Below, in pieces: positions 9,769-16,520 of a stretch of 16,975 nt of DNA. The position numbers were made by a program, and so were the translations under genes. Source of the DNA: Alphaproteobacteria bacterium (lineage in GTDB: Bacteria > Pseudomonadota > Alphaproteobacteria > Sphingomonadales > Sphingomonadaceae); NCBI GenBank assembly GCA_005882415.1, contig VBAE01000185.1, positions 1-16,975 on the forward strand, written 5' to 3'. Below the pieces are notes generated by a model, which had not been told where the DNA came from, ran no database searches, and was given only the letters and a program-made list of their open reading frames with translations. Every line of letters starts with the position of its first letter. The stretch's first letter is position 1.

Positions 9769-10986
9769 CTAGGGGGTGAGGATGCCGTGCTTTTTCTTGC
9801 CGGCGGAGATGCGGACTTCGCCGTTCACCGTGATGACCCGGTCCTCGTCCACCTTCTCGCCGTCGACCTTGGCGCCGCCCTGCTCGATCAGCCTTCGCGC
9901 TTCCTTCTTCGAGGTCGCCAGACCCAGGCCCACCAACGCGTCGACCAGTGAGATCTCCGCCAACACCTTGAGCGTCGGAAGCGCCTCGCCTGACGTTCCC
10001 TCCTCGAACGTCCGCCGGGCAGTCTCCCCGGCCTCGCGTGCCGCGTCCTGGCCATGGGCAAGCACCGTCGCTTCATCCGCCAGCACCTTCTTCGCGGCGT
10101 TGATCTCGCTCCCCTCAAGCGCTTCCAGCCTGGCGATCTCGTCCAGCGGCAAATCGGTGAACAGCCTCAGGAAACGGCCCACATCGGCGTCCTGGCTGTT
10201 CCGCCAGTACTGCCAATAATCGTAGGGACTGAGCTGATCTGCGTTGAGCCACACCGCCCCAGCCGCGGTCTTGCCCATCTTGGCGCCGTCGGCTGTGGTG
10301 AGGAGGGGGCTGGTGATTCCGTAGACCTGGGTTCCGTCCACCCGCCGCGTCAGCTCGATGCCGTTGATGATATTCCCCCATTGGTCGGAGCCGCCGAGCT
10401 GAAGCCTGCACTTCTCCCGCCGCGACAGTTCGAGGAAGTCGTAGGCCTGCATGATCATGTAATTGAATTCGAGGAAGGTCAGCGGCTGCTCGCGCTCGAG
10501 CCGGATTCGGACGCTGTCGAAGGTCAGCATCCGGTTGATCGTGAAATGCGGGCCGATGTCGCGGAGGAAGGGGATATATTCGAGCTTCGCGAGCCATTCG
10601 TCATTGTCGACCAACACCGCGCCGGTGGGGCCGTCGTCGAACGAGAGGAAGCGTTCGAAGATGCGGCGGATCGAGGCGATGTTCGCCTGGATCGTCTCCG
10701 GGGTGAGGAGCTTGCGGCTCTCGTCCTTGCCGGAGGGGTCGCCGATCTTGGTCGTGCCGCCGCCCATCACCACGATCGGCTTGTGCCCGGCCTGCTGGAG
10801 GTGGCGGAGCATCATGATCTGGACCAGGCTGCCGACGTGGAGCGAAGGCGCGGTCGCGTCGAAGCCTATGTAGCCCGGCACCACCTCGCGCGACGCCAAA
10901 GCGTCGAGACCGGCGGGGTCGGTCACCTGGTTGAGATAGCCGCGCTCGTCGAGGACGCGGAGGAGCTGGGATTGAAAGGCTGTCAT
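9769..10986 (-). CDS. tyrS: Tyrosyl-tRNA synthetase
   Basis: TyrRS charges tRNA-Tyr with tyrosine in the cytoplasm. The 405-residue product has the class I Rossmann core with the HIGH-type signature HVGS at 50-53 in GFDATAPSLHVGSLV. The tyrosine/ATP-site segment GGGTTKIGDPSGKD and the QLGGSDQWGNI segment are present, as is the KMSKS loop in the form KMGKT (236-240). The C-terminal S4 RNA-binding domain (DALVGLGLATSKKEARRLIEQGGAKVDG) ends the protein. Length and motifs match the bacterial enzyme with the GFDATAPSLHVG signature. It starts at ATG 10986, and the TAG stop lies directly against the palindrome at 9668-9768. The 78-bp gap to the divergent amidohydrolase holds its promoter, in which I cannot define convincing boxes. 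Confidence 0.97.
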   Translation of the reverse strand: MTAFQSQLLRVLDERGYLNQVTDPAGLDALASREVVPGYIGFDATAPSLHVGSLVQIMMLRHLQQAGHKPIVVMGGGTTKIGDPSGKDESRKLLTPETIQANIASIRRIFERFLSFDDGPTGAVLVDNDEWLAKLEYIPFLRDIGPHFTINRMLTFDSVRIRLEREQPLTFLEFNYMIMQAYDFLELSRREKCRLQLGGSDQWGNIINGIELTRRVDGTQVYGITSPLLTTADGAKMGKTAAGAVWLNADQLSPYDYWQYWRNSQDADVGRFLRLFTDLPLDEIARLEALEGSEINAAKKVLADEATVLAHGQDAAREAGETARRTFEEGTSGEALPTLKVLAEISLVDALVGLGLATSKKEARRLIEQGGAKVDGEKVDEDRVITVNGEVRISAGKKKHGILTP

Positions 10987-11064
10987 GGCGGCGCCTGCTT
11001 AAAGGCTCGGCCGCCGCTCGTCACCCTCGCTATACGTGCTAGAGGGGAGGCAAGGGGGACTGAC

Positions 11065-12296
11065 ATGAAGGCATATGCGGCAATCCTATTGGCGCTGGCT
11101 GCAACGGGCGCGCAGGCGGAGACGGTCTACGTCCACGCCGGACGTCTGATCGACCCCGAGCATTCGCGCGTGCTCATGGATCAGGCGGTTCGGATCGAGG
11201 ACGGAAAGGTGGCGAGCGTCGGCCCCTGGACCGCGCCTCCACCGGGCGCGAAGGTTATCGACTGGACCGGCTTCACGGTGCTTCCCGGCCTGATCGACCT
11301 CCACACCCATGTCGCCGACGGTTACGGCCAGACCAACGACCCCGCCGAGCCGCTGAAGCACAGCGCCGCCGCGACCATCCTGAAAGGCGCGACGTCGGCG
11401 CCTATCGCGGCCTGTCCGACGTGGCGCTTCGCGATGCGATCGCCGCGGGGGAGGTCGAGGGGCCGCGGATGAAGGTCGCGGGCGCTTACATTACCGTGCC
11501 GGGCGGCGGCGGGGCGGTGACGGGGATGGCGCCGGACGTGTCGATCCCGGCCGAGTTCCGGCTTGGCGAGGTGCGCGACCCGGTGGAGGCTCGGGACCGG
11601 ACGCGCTACCTCCTCCAGCACGGCGCCGACTTCATCAAGCTGATCGCCACCGGCGCCGTCCTCGCCATCGGCAGCGAGCCGGGCGCGCTCGAGCTCTCCG
11701 AACCGGAGATGAAGGCGGCCTGCGACGAAGCCAAGGCGCACGGCACTTACTGCATCGCCCACGCCCATGGCGCGGCGGGGATCAAGGCCGCGATCCGCGC
11801 GGGCGCCCGCTCGATCGAGCACGCCTCGCTGATCGACGACGAGGGCATCGCCATGGCCAGGGCGGCGGGCGTGTGGCTCGACATGGACATTTACGACGGC
11901 GACTGGGTCGAGGAGGTCGGCACGCGCGAAGGCTGGCCGGCCGAATATCTGCGCAAGAACCGCGACACCACCGACGCCCAGCGCGAGGGCTTCCGAAAGG
12001 CTGTGAAGGCGGGGGCCAAGCTAAGCTTCGGAACCGACGCGGCGGTCTATCCCTACGGCCTCGGCGCGCGGCAGTTCGCCTACATGGTGCGCTTCGGGAT
12101 GACTCCGATGCAGGCGATCCGCTCCGCCACCAGCGACGCCGCCGAAGCGATGGGGCTGGCGGGGGAGGTCGGCGCCATCGCTCCGGGCCGCTCGGCCGAC
12201 ATGATCGCGGTCGCCGGCGATCCGCTTGCAGACGTGTCGGTGCTCACCCGCGTCGCCGGGGTGATCAAGGCGGGAAAGCTGGTCAAGGCGCCCTGA
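11065..12296 (+). pseudogene. Frameshifted periplasmic metal-dependent amidohydrolase (Xaa-Pro dipeptidase / imidazolonepropionase-like family)
   Basis: The first part starts at ATG 11065 with AGGGGGAC upstream and encodes a signal peptide (AAILLALAATGAQAE). It also carries the beta-sandwich (LIDPEHSRVLMDQAVRIEDGKVASVGPW) and the metal motif DLHTH (H80, H82). At about 11389 the coding frame changes. The original frame runs into an unrelated R-rich tail and stops at 11470-11472. The family sequence resumes in another frame from 11391 (DVGAYRGLSDVALRDAI) to the stop at 12294-12296. That part holds FIKLIATG (probable carbamylated Lys), CIAHAHG, SIEHAS and FGTDAA, all of the remaining metal ligands. 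The family's usual TTVR motif just before DVGA is missing at the junction, so this is a deletion of more than one base. A full-length enzyme cannot be made by normal translation. A second start at 11421 could give only a fragment lacking HxH. Confidence 0.85.
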
Positions 12297-12302
12297 GGGC
12301 GT

Positions 12303-13484
12303 TCAGCTCTTGCGGCTCAAAGTCCGCATCGCATCGTCCAGGCCTTCGAGGGTCAGCGGGTACATTCGGTCCTGCATCAGCTCGCGGACGATTTGGGCGG
12401 AGGCGGAATAGCCCCAATATTGCTCGGCGGTCGGGTTCAGCCACACCGCGGACGGGTAAGTGTTAGCCAACCGCTTCAGCCACACGGCGCCCGCTTCCTC
12501 GTTGAAATGCTCGACCGAGCCGCCGGAATGGGTGATCTCATAGGGGCTCATCGCCGCGTCGCCGACGAAGATGAGTTTATAGTCGTGGCCATATTTGTGG
12601 AGCACGTCCCAGGTCGGCGTGCGCTCGGAGAATCGGCGGCGGTTGTCCTTCCACAGGCTCTCATAGGGGCAATTGTGGAAGTAGAAGAATTCCAGATTCT
12701 TGAACTCGGCCGTCGCCGCCGAGAAGAGTTCCTCGCACAGCTTCACATGCGGGTCCATCGATCCGCCGACGTCGAGGAAGAGCAGCAGCTTCACCGCATT
12801 GTGCCGCTCGGGCCGCATCCGGATGTCGAGCCAGCCTTTGCGGGCCGTTCCGTCGATCGTGCCGTCGATGTCGAGCTCCTCGGCGGCCCCTTCGCGGGCG
12901 AAGCGGCGGAGGCGGCGGAGCGCGACCTTGATGTTGCGGGTGCCGAGCTCCTTGGCGCTGTCCAAGTTGCGGAACTCGCGCTTGTCCCAAACCTTGATCG
13001 CGCTCTTGTTGCGGCCGCCCTCCTGGCCGATGCGGATGCCTTCGGGGTTATAGCCATAGGCGCCGAACGGGGACGTGCCGCCGGTGCCGATCCACTTGTT
13101 CCCGCCCTCGTGCCGCTCCTTCTGCTCGGCGAGCCGCTGCTTGAGGGCCTCCATGATCGCTTCCCAGGAGCCGAGGGAGCGGATCTCCGCCATCTGCTCG
13201 TCGGTGAGGTAGAGCTCGGCGACCTTCCTCAGCCATTCCTCGGGGATCGGCACCGCGTCGGTGCCGTAGTTGGTCTCGAGCCCCTTGAAGACCTTGCCGA
13301 ACACCTGGTCGAACCGGTCGAGAAGCCCCTCGTCCTTCACGAACACCGCGCGGGCGAGGAAGTAGAAATCCTCCGGCCGCTGGCCGATCACATCGGCGTG
13401 CAGCGCCTCGAGGAGCAGCAAATGCTCCTTCAGCGACGCCGGGATCCCGGCCGCGCGAAGCTCGTCGACGAAGGAGACGAACAA
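12303..13484 (-). CDS. CoxE-like VWA domain protein (MoxR partner type)
   Basis: This 393-residue protein belongs to the VWA group that works with MoxR AAA+ ATPases in metal-centre insertion or complex assembly. The N-terminal helical region begins FVSFVDELRAAGIPASLKEHL. The middle segment has GNKWIGTGGTSPFGAYGYNPEGIR, and the VWA domain lies at ~230-393. The MIDAS motif reads D238-V-G-G-S242-M, with Gly where DxSxS has its first Ser; I believe this is usual for the subgroup. VGDAAMSPYE supplies a later MIDAS-type Asp. The start is TTG 13484: the next upstream in-frame codons are a proline and then the stop of the preceding frame, so no earlier start exists. AAGGAG lies 9 nt upstream. It follows the secreted-protein gene with a 3-nt gap. 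Its stop is 6 bp from the convergent amidohydrolase. Confidence 0.88.
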   Translation of the reverse strand: MFVSFVDELRAAGIPASLKEHLLLLEALHADVIGQRPEDFYFLARAVFVKDEGLLDRFDQVFGKVFKGLETNYGTDAVPIPEEWLRKVAELYLTDEQMAEIRSLGSWEAIMEALKQRLAEQKERHEGGNKWIGTGGTSPFGAYGYNPEGIRIGQEGGRNKSAIKVWDKREFRNLDSAKELGTRNIKVALRRLRRFAREGAAEELDIDGTIDGTARKGWLDIRMRPERHNAVKLLLFLDVGGSMDPHVKLCEELFSAATAEFKNLEFFYFHNCPYESLWKDNRRRFSERTPTWDVLHKYGHDYKLIFVGDAAMSPYEITHSGGSVEHFNEEAGAVWLKRLANTYPSAVWLNPTAEQYWGYSASAQIVRELMQDRMYPLTLEGLDDAMRTLSRKS

Positions 13485-13487
13485 GGG

Positions 13488-14516
13488 TCAGTTCTCCTTG
13501 CTGCTGGAGACCGTGATGTGCGTTCCCTTGCTCGGGGGGGCATTCACCGCCTGCTCCGGCGGCGGCAGGCGGTTGAACGAGGCAATTTCGCCTACCGTCC
13601 CCCGGTTGAGCAGGGTCACAGACACCCTGGACTTCCCGCCGCTGCCCTCTGTTCCAAGAAAACCGCTGATATCGATCTCGGGGAAGACTCCGAGGGCGAT
13701 GCCCGCATCGCCGCGTGCGACGACATAACCATCCTTGCTCCCGTTCGGGCGGTAGACCCCATATTGATCGGTGGAGGAGGGGTCGCGGCAATAGACCGGC
13801 GGCGGCGCTTCGGGTTTGTCTCGGATCATGGCCCCCGTTGCTGCGATGAGCGCACTGGTCATGTCCTGAGGAAGCCGCTTCGCCTTCTTGAACGCAAGTG
13901 GCTTCAAACAGTCAACGACCGGGACCGCTTCCGCCGCCGGCTTTTTCTCCGCTGGCCAGCGCAGCCCGGCGACGAAGGCAGTGAGGCGGGCATCGACCTC
14001 GGCCGGGTCGGCCGCGGTCGAGGACATGCGGACGGTGACCAGCCAACCGTCCATCGGTAGGAGGGCGACTGCGCTCGACTTATAGTCGCCATAGTGGATC
14101 GGCATCACCGCCCGAAGTCCGCTCTTGGCCGCCGCTCCGGGGCGCGAGAATGCTACGGCCGTCGCCGCCGGCTCGCCTGCAATGCCATATTCCGGGCGGC
14201 TCCTGATCGCCGTCATCGCGCGGTCGAACCAGACCGGAAGATCGTAAAGGCCCGGCTTGAACAGATAGACGTCGGCGTGGGCGCTATTGTCCGGGCTGGC
14301 ATAAGCGATCGCGACATCCAGCTCCTCGTTCGTGCTGTCCGCGATTTTGGTGCGGGTGAAGCCTGCGACCTTGGGCGGAGCGATGAAACCGGTCGCCGCA
14401 TGCTGCCACGACGCCGTCGCCGGGACCTCGAGCACCCGCTGCTCTGCGCCCGCAGGCGCCGCCCCGAGCAGCAGCATTCCAGCCGCGGCCACCCATCCCA
14501 TCCATCCCGTCCGCAC
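13488..14516 (-). CDS. Hypothetical secreted protein upstream of the VWA gene
   Basis: This 342-residue product starts at GTG 14516 (an ATG at 14501 is a possible alternative), after a purine-rich GGGAGAGAGAGAGA tract. The N-terminus is a Sec signal peptide (MGWVAAAGMLLLGAAPAGAEQ, cleavage after AGA). The mature protein is mixed alpha/beta with no further membrane segment. It has YLFKPGLYDLPVWFDRAM near 95 and DGWLVTVRMSSTAADPAEVDARLTAF near 165. Two later cysteines (VVDCLKP, PVYCRDP) could form a disulfide in the periplasm. The C-terminal part (RVSVTLLNRGTVGEIASFN) is beta-rich and ends in a disordered S/K tail. I do not recognise the family. The 3-nt gap to the VWA gene indicates a shared transcript, but a periplasmic protein paired with a cytoplasmic VWA protein need not share its function. 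Confidence 0.75.
   Translation of the reverse strand: MRTGWMGWVAAAGMLLLGAAPAGAEQRVLEVPATASWQHAATGFIAPPKVAGFTRTKIADSTNEELDVAIAYASPDNSAHADVYLFKPGLYDLPVWFDRAMTAIRSRPEYGIAGEPAATAVAFSRPGAAAKSGLRAVMPIHYGDYKSSAVALLPMDGWLVTVRMSSTAADPAEVDARLTAFVAGLRWPAEKKPAAEAVPVVDCLKPLAFKKAKRLPQDMTSALIAATGAMIRDKPEAPPPVYCRDPSSTDQYGVYRPNGSKDGYVVARGDAGIALGVFPEIDISGFLGTEGSGGKSRVSVTLLNRGTVGEIASFNRLPPPEQAVNAPPSKGTHITVSSSKEN
13494..13499 (-). promoter_or_regulatory. Ribosome binding site supporting the TTG start of the VWA gene
   Basis: The minus strand reads AAGGAG, 9 nt before TTG 13484, inside the last codons of the upstream gene. With the in-frame stop just upstream it fixes the unusual TTG start. Confidence 0.75.
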
Positions 14517-14652
14517 CGTCTCTCTCTCTCCCGATCCTGCCTCTGCCCGGAGACTAACCGCGAAACGGCCGCCCCGCCACCGCCGGGTGGTTAACCGCGC
14601 TTCAATCTATTGCGCCTACGCCCGCAAACTTAACTTGGATGAGGGGCGGCAG
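14517..14652. promoter_or_regulatory. Divergent promoter region between the secreted-protein gene and the chemoreceptor gene
   Basis: This 136-bp region must hold promoters for both directions. It has CTAACC (14554-14559), TTAACC within the palindrome GGTTAACC (14589-14596), and TTAAC (14630-14634). These resemble half-sites of the alphaproteobacterial cell-cycle regulator CtrA (TTAA-N7-TTAA), which controls motility genes in that class. No correctly spaced full site is present, so CtrA control is a guess. A CT-rich tract lies at 14518-14532. Confidence 0.3.
14641..14646 (+). promoter_or_regulatory. Ribosome binding site choosing GTG 14653 as the chemoreceptor start
   Basis: GAGGGG lies 6 nt before GTG 14653. 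Other in-frame starts (GTG 14587, TTG 14635) have no comparable site, and the frame further upstream overlaps the divergent gene. Confidence 0.65.
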
Positions 14653-16071
14653 GTGGCAAGTTCGGCGACCGAGGAAGCGGACGGCAACGCGATCAACATC
14701 GTCGCGCGCAATTGCGGATCGCTGGCGATCGAGTGCAGCGACGTGTCGGGCTATGTCGCCGGGGTCTCCGACCGGATTTCCTCCAACCTTCGAACCCTCG
14801 ATACTCTGGAGGAGGTGACCAGCCGGCTTCTGCAGGATCAGGCGCGGGTCGCCGAATCGACCGACGAAGCGCGGCTGCTCGCCGAGCAGGCGCGCGAGAA
14901 ATTGATGAAGGGCCGCGCCGCCATCGAAGACACCATCTCGATCTTCAGCGGGCTCACCGAGTTGGTGGTCCAGCTCGGGGAGCGGATGGCGGGGTTCGCG
15001 GAGGCGATGAGCCGGGTGCAGAACGTCTCCGCCTCGATCGAGAGCATTGCAAGCAAGACCAACATGCTCGCGCTCAACGCCACCATCGAGGCGGCGCGGG
15101 CGGGGGAGGCGGGGCGCTCCTTCGCGGTCGTCGCCGCCGAAGTGAAGAAGCTCGCCCATGAGACGCGGGGCGCGACCAGCGAGATCGCCGCAACCGTCGC
15201 GTCGCTGACCCGCGAGGCCGAGGCGGTGACGTCGGAGATCGAGACCGGTGTCAGCCGAAGCCGCGCCGCCCAGAGCGGTTTCGCTGCGATCACCGAGACG
15301 GTCCGCGACGTCGCCGACATCGTTTCGCTGGTCGACCGGCAGACTGACGGAATCGCACAGTCGACCAGCCACATCCAGCAGAGCGTGGACCGGGTGAAGA
15401 GCGGCCTCACCAGCTTCGCCTCCGACGCCCGCTCAAACGGCGGCCAGCTCCACAAGGCGCACGAGCGCCTCTCCCAGCTCGAACAGCTCTCGGGCGATAT
15501 GCTCGACCGGCTGGCGAGCTGTGGGGTGCGGATCGACGACACCCTCTTCGTCGAGCGCGCCCAGAAGACCAATCGCGAGATCGTTCGGATGATCGAACGG
15601 GCGATCGACAAAGGCGAGATCAGCCGCGACGCCGTCTTCGACATGGATTACGTGCCGATGCCGGGGACCGACCCGCAGCAATATTCGACCCGCTTCTGCG
15701 ACTTCGCCGACCGTTATGTGCGGCCCATCCTCGACCGGTTAAAGGCCGAGGACGCGCGCCACATCGGCTGCGTGATGAGCGACATCAACGGCTACCTTCC
15801 GACCCATGTCAGTGAGCGCTCGCAGACCCCCGGGCCCGACGCGGCCTGGAACGCCAAGCATTGCCGCAACCGCCGCAACTTCATCGACGACGCCACCCGC
15901 CGCGCAATCGCCAGCAACAAGGAAGCGATGCTGGTCACCTACCGGATGAACTTCGGCGAGGGCCGCTATCTTCCGGTGAAGAACGTCTTCGTGCCGATGA
16001 CCGTCAAGGGCCGCCGCTGGGGCAATTTCGAACTCGCCTATCGCGACGAAGTCGGCCTCGAAGGCAGCTAA
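14653..16071 (+). CDS. Soluble methyl-accepting chemotaxis protein with a C-terminal sensor-like domain
   Basis: This 472-residue chemoreceptor would control a CheA kinase with CheW. No hydrophobic membrane segment and no HAMP domain are visible, so it is cytoplasmic. Residues ~1-285 form long coiled-coil helices with the conserved hairpin tip at ~129-165 (IASKTNMLALNATIEAARAGEAGRSFAVVAAEVKKLA). After a hinge at about 295 (DDTLFVERAQKTNREI), a globular C-terminal domain carries DINGYLPTHVSERS, WNAKHCRNRRNF, LVTYRMNFGEGRYLPVKNVFVPM and GRRWGNFELAYRDE. This matches a Cache/PAS-like module I know from the C-termini of other cytoplasmic receptors, where the ligand is generally unknown. No CheR/CheB-binding C-terminal pentapeptide is evident. 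The start is GTG 14653, with GAGGGG 6 nt upstream. No other chemotaxis gene is in the window. Confidence 0.9.
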   Translation: MASSATEEADGNAINIVARNCGSLAIECSDVSGYVAGVSDRISSNLRTLDTLEEVTSRLLQDQARVAESTDEARLLAEQAREKLMKGRAAIEDTISIFSGLTELVVQLGERMAGFAEAMSRVQNVSASIESIASKTNMLALNATIEAARAGEAGRSFAVVAAEVKKLAHETRGATSEIAATVASLTREAEAVTSEIETGVSRSRAAQSGFAAITETVRDVADIVSLVDRQTDGIAQSTSHIQQSVDRVKSGLTSFASDARSNGGQLHKAHERLSQLEQLSGDMLDRLASCGVRIDDTLFVERAQKTNREIVRMIERAIDKGEISRDAVFDMDYVPMPGTDPQQYSTRFCDFADRYVRPILDRLKAEDARHIGCVMSDINGYLPTHVSERSQTPGPDAAWNAKHCRNRRNFIDDATRRAIASNKEAMLVTYRMNFGEGRYLPVKNVFVPMTVKGRRWGNFELAYRDEVGLEGS

Positions 16072-16075
16072 TACT

Positions 16076-16111
16076 CCCTCTCCCCTCGGGGGAGAGGGTT
16101 GGGGAGAGGGG
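16076..16111 (+). repeat. Left ~36-bp inverted repeat of the DUF559 cassette
   Basis: CCCTCTCCCCTCGGGGGAGA followed by GGGTTGGGGAGAGGGG. The reverse complement of 16475-16509 matches it at 34 of 36 positions (one substitution, one 1-nt gap). The repeat folds into a hairpin (CCCTCTCCCC/GGGGGAGAGGG). It lies 5 nt after the chemoreceptor stop and 3 nt beyond the DUF559 stop, so it can terminate both. Confidence 0.88.
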
Positions 16112-16114
16112 GAG

Positions 16115-16468
16115 TCAGAAATCCCGCCCCAACGCTAGTAGAATAGCCCGGCCCACGCCCTCCTCATTCCCCATCGCATCCGCATTGGTGAAGCGGATCA
16201 CGCGCCAGCCCTGCGCCTCTAGATAGCGCGTCCGCGCCACATCCTCGCGCTCGCGTCCCGCGTGGCTGTCGCCGTCTAGCTCGATTGCAAGCCGCTCCAT
16301 CCGGGCGGCGAAATCTATGTAATAGGGTCCGCATTCGACTTGGCGGCTGAACTTGATCCCTTCGAGTCGGTGGGCGCGGAGGATCGACCAGAGGGCCCGC
16401 TCCGGCGGCGACATGTTGGCACGGAGCTCTCGGGCTCGGGCTAATTTTTTGGGGTCGCGTTTCGGCAT
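16115..16468 (-). CDS. DUF559 family protein (Vsr-like PD-(D/E)xK endonuclease fold)
   Basis: This 117-residue protein of the DUF559 / very-short-patch-repair-like endonuclease group is standard in length. The family pattern is present: ARELRANMSPPERALWSILR (helical start), KFSRQVECGPYYIDF with D52, LAIELDGDSH with E63 and D65, then RYLEAQGWRVIRFTNAD. D52 with E63xD65 matches the catalytic core of this restriction-endonuclease-like fold, but a biochemical role for DUF559 is not established as far as I know. The start is ATG 16468. A TTG at 16486 is also in frame but lies within the repeat and would encode repeat sequence. GAGAGGGG from the flanking repeat lies 6 nt upstream of the ATG. Codons CTA CTA, ATT, TTA and an AAAAAA run are unlike neighbouring genes, which suggests transfer. 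Confidence 0.88.
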   Translation of the reverse strand: MPKRDPKKLARARELRANMSPPERALWSILRAHRLEGIKFSRQVECGPYYIDFAARMERLAIELDGDSHAGREREDVARTRYLEAQGWRVIRFTNADAMGNEEGVGRAILLALGRDF

Positions 16469-16474
16469 TGACTG

Positions 16475-16482
16475 CCCCTCTC
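16475..16482 (-). promoter_or_regulatory. Ribosome binding site of the DUF559 gene, supplied by the flanking repeat
   Basis: On the minus strand GAGAGGGG ends 6 nt before ATG 16468. These bases are the inner end of the right inverted repeat, so the repeat doubles as translation signal. Confidence 0.65.
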
Positions 16483-16509
16483 CCAACCCTCTCCCCGGAG
16501 GGGAGAGGG
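16475..16509 (-). repeat. Right ~35-bp inverted repeat of the DUF559 cassette
   Basis: This is the inverted partner of 16076-16111. It contains CCCCTCTCCCAACCCTCTCC followed by CCGGAGGGGAGAGGG and can fold on itself. It lies between the stop of the MoxR gene (16521) and the DUF559 start, so it may also terminate the MoxR transcript. Confidence 0.88.
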
Positions 16510-16520
16510 CTTCTGGTGCC

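Larger units (their letters stand above)
16076..16509. mobile_element. Putative DUF559 repeat cassette (gene between inverted repeats)
   Basis: A 434-bp unit holds a single small nuclease-like gene flanked by ~36-bp near-identical inverted repeats, with almost no other DNA between repeats and gene. It has the shape of a miniature mobile element but encodes no recognisable transposase, and I see no clear target-site duplication. Codon use inside is less GC-biased than in neighbours. Mobility is inferred, not shown. Confidence 0.4.

Noticed and set aside
10054..11064. Upstream extension of the amidohydrolase frame into tyrS antisense
   Set aside because: The signal peptide and ribosome binding site place the true start at 11065; the extension is antisense to tyrS.
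11380..11400. Programmed ribosomal frameshift in the amidohydrolase
   Set aside because: There is no slippery heptamer or downstream structure, and a conserved TTVR segment is missing at the junction; this fits a deletion better.
12393..14060. 555-codon plus-strand open frame opposite the VWA and secreted-protein genes
   Set aside because: It is antisense to two well-supported genes, spans both, and shows no domain.
15861..16226. Plus-strand open frame overlapping the chemoreceptor end and the DUF559 cassette
   Set aside because: It is in a different frame inside the chemoreceptor and passes through the inverted repeat; its R/P-rich translation is typical of shadow frames.
16441..16452. AAAAAA run near the start of the DUF559 gene as a slippage or phase-variation site
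   Set aside because: Six bases is short for slippage control, the zero-frame context does not fit a -1 heptamer, and the single frame already gives a complete family protein.
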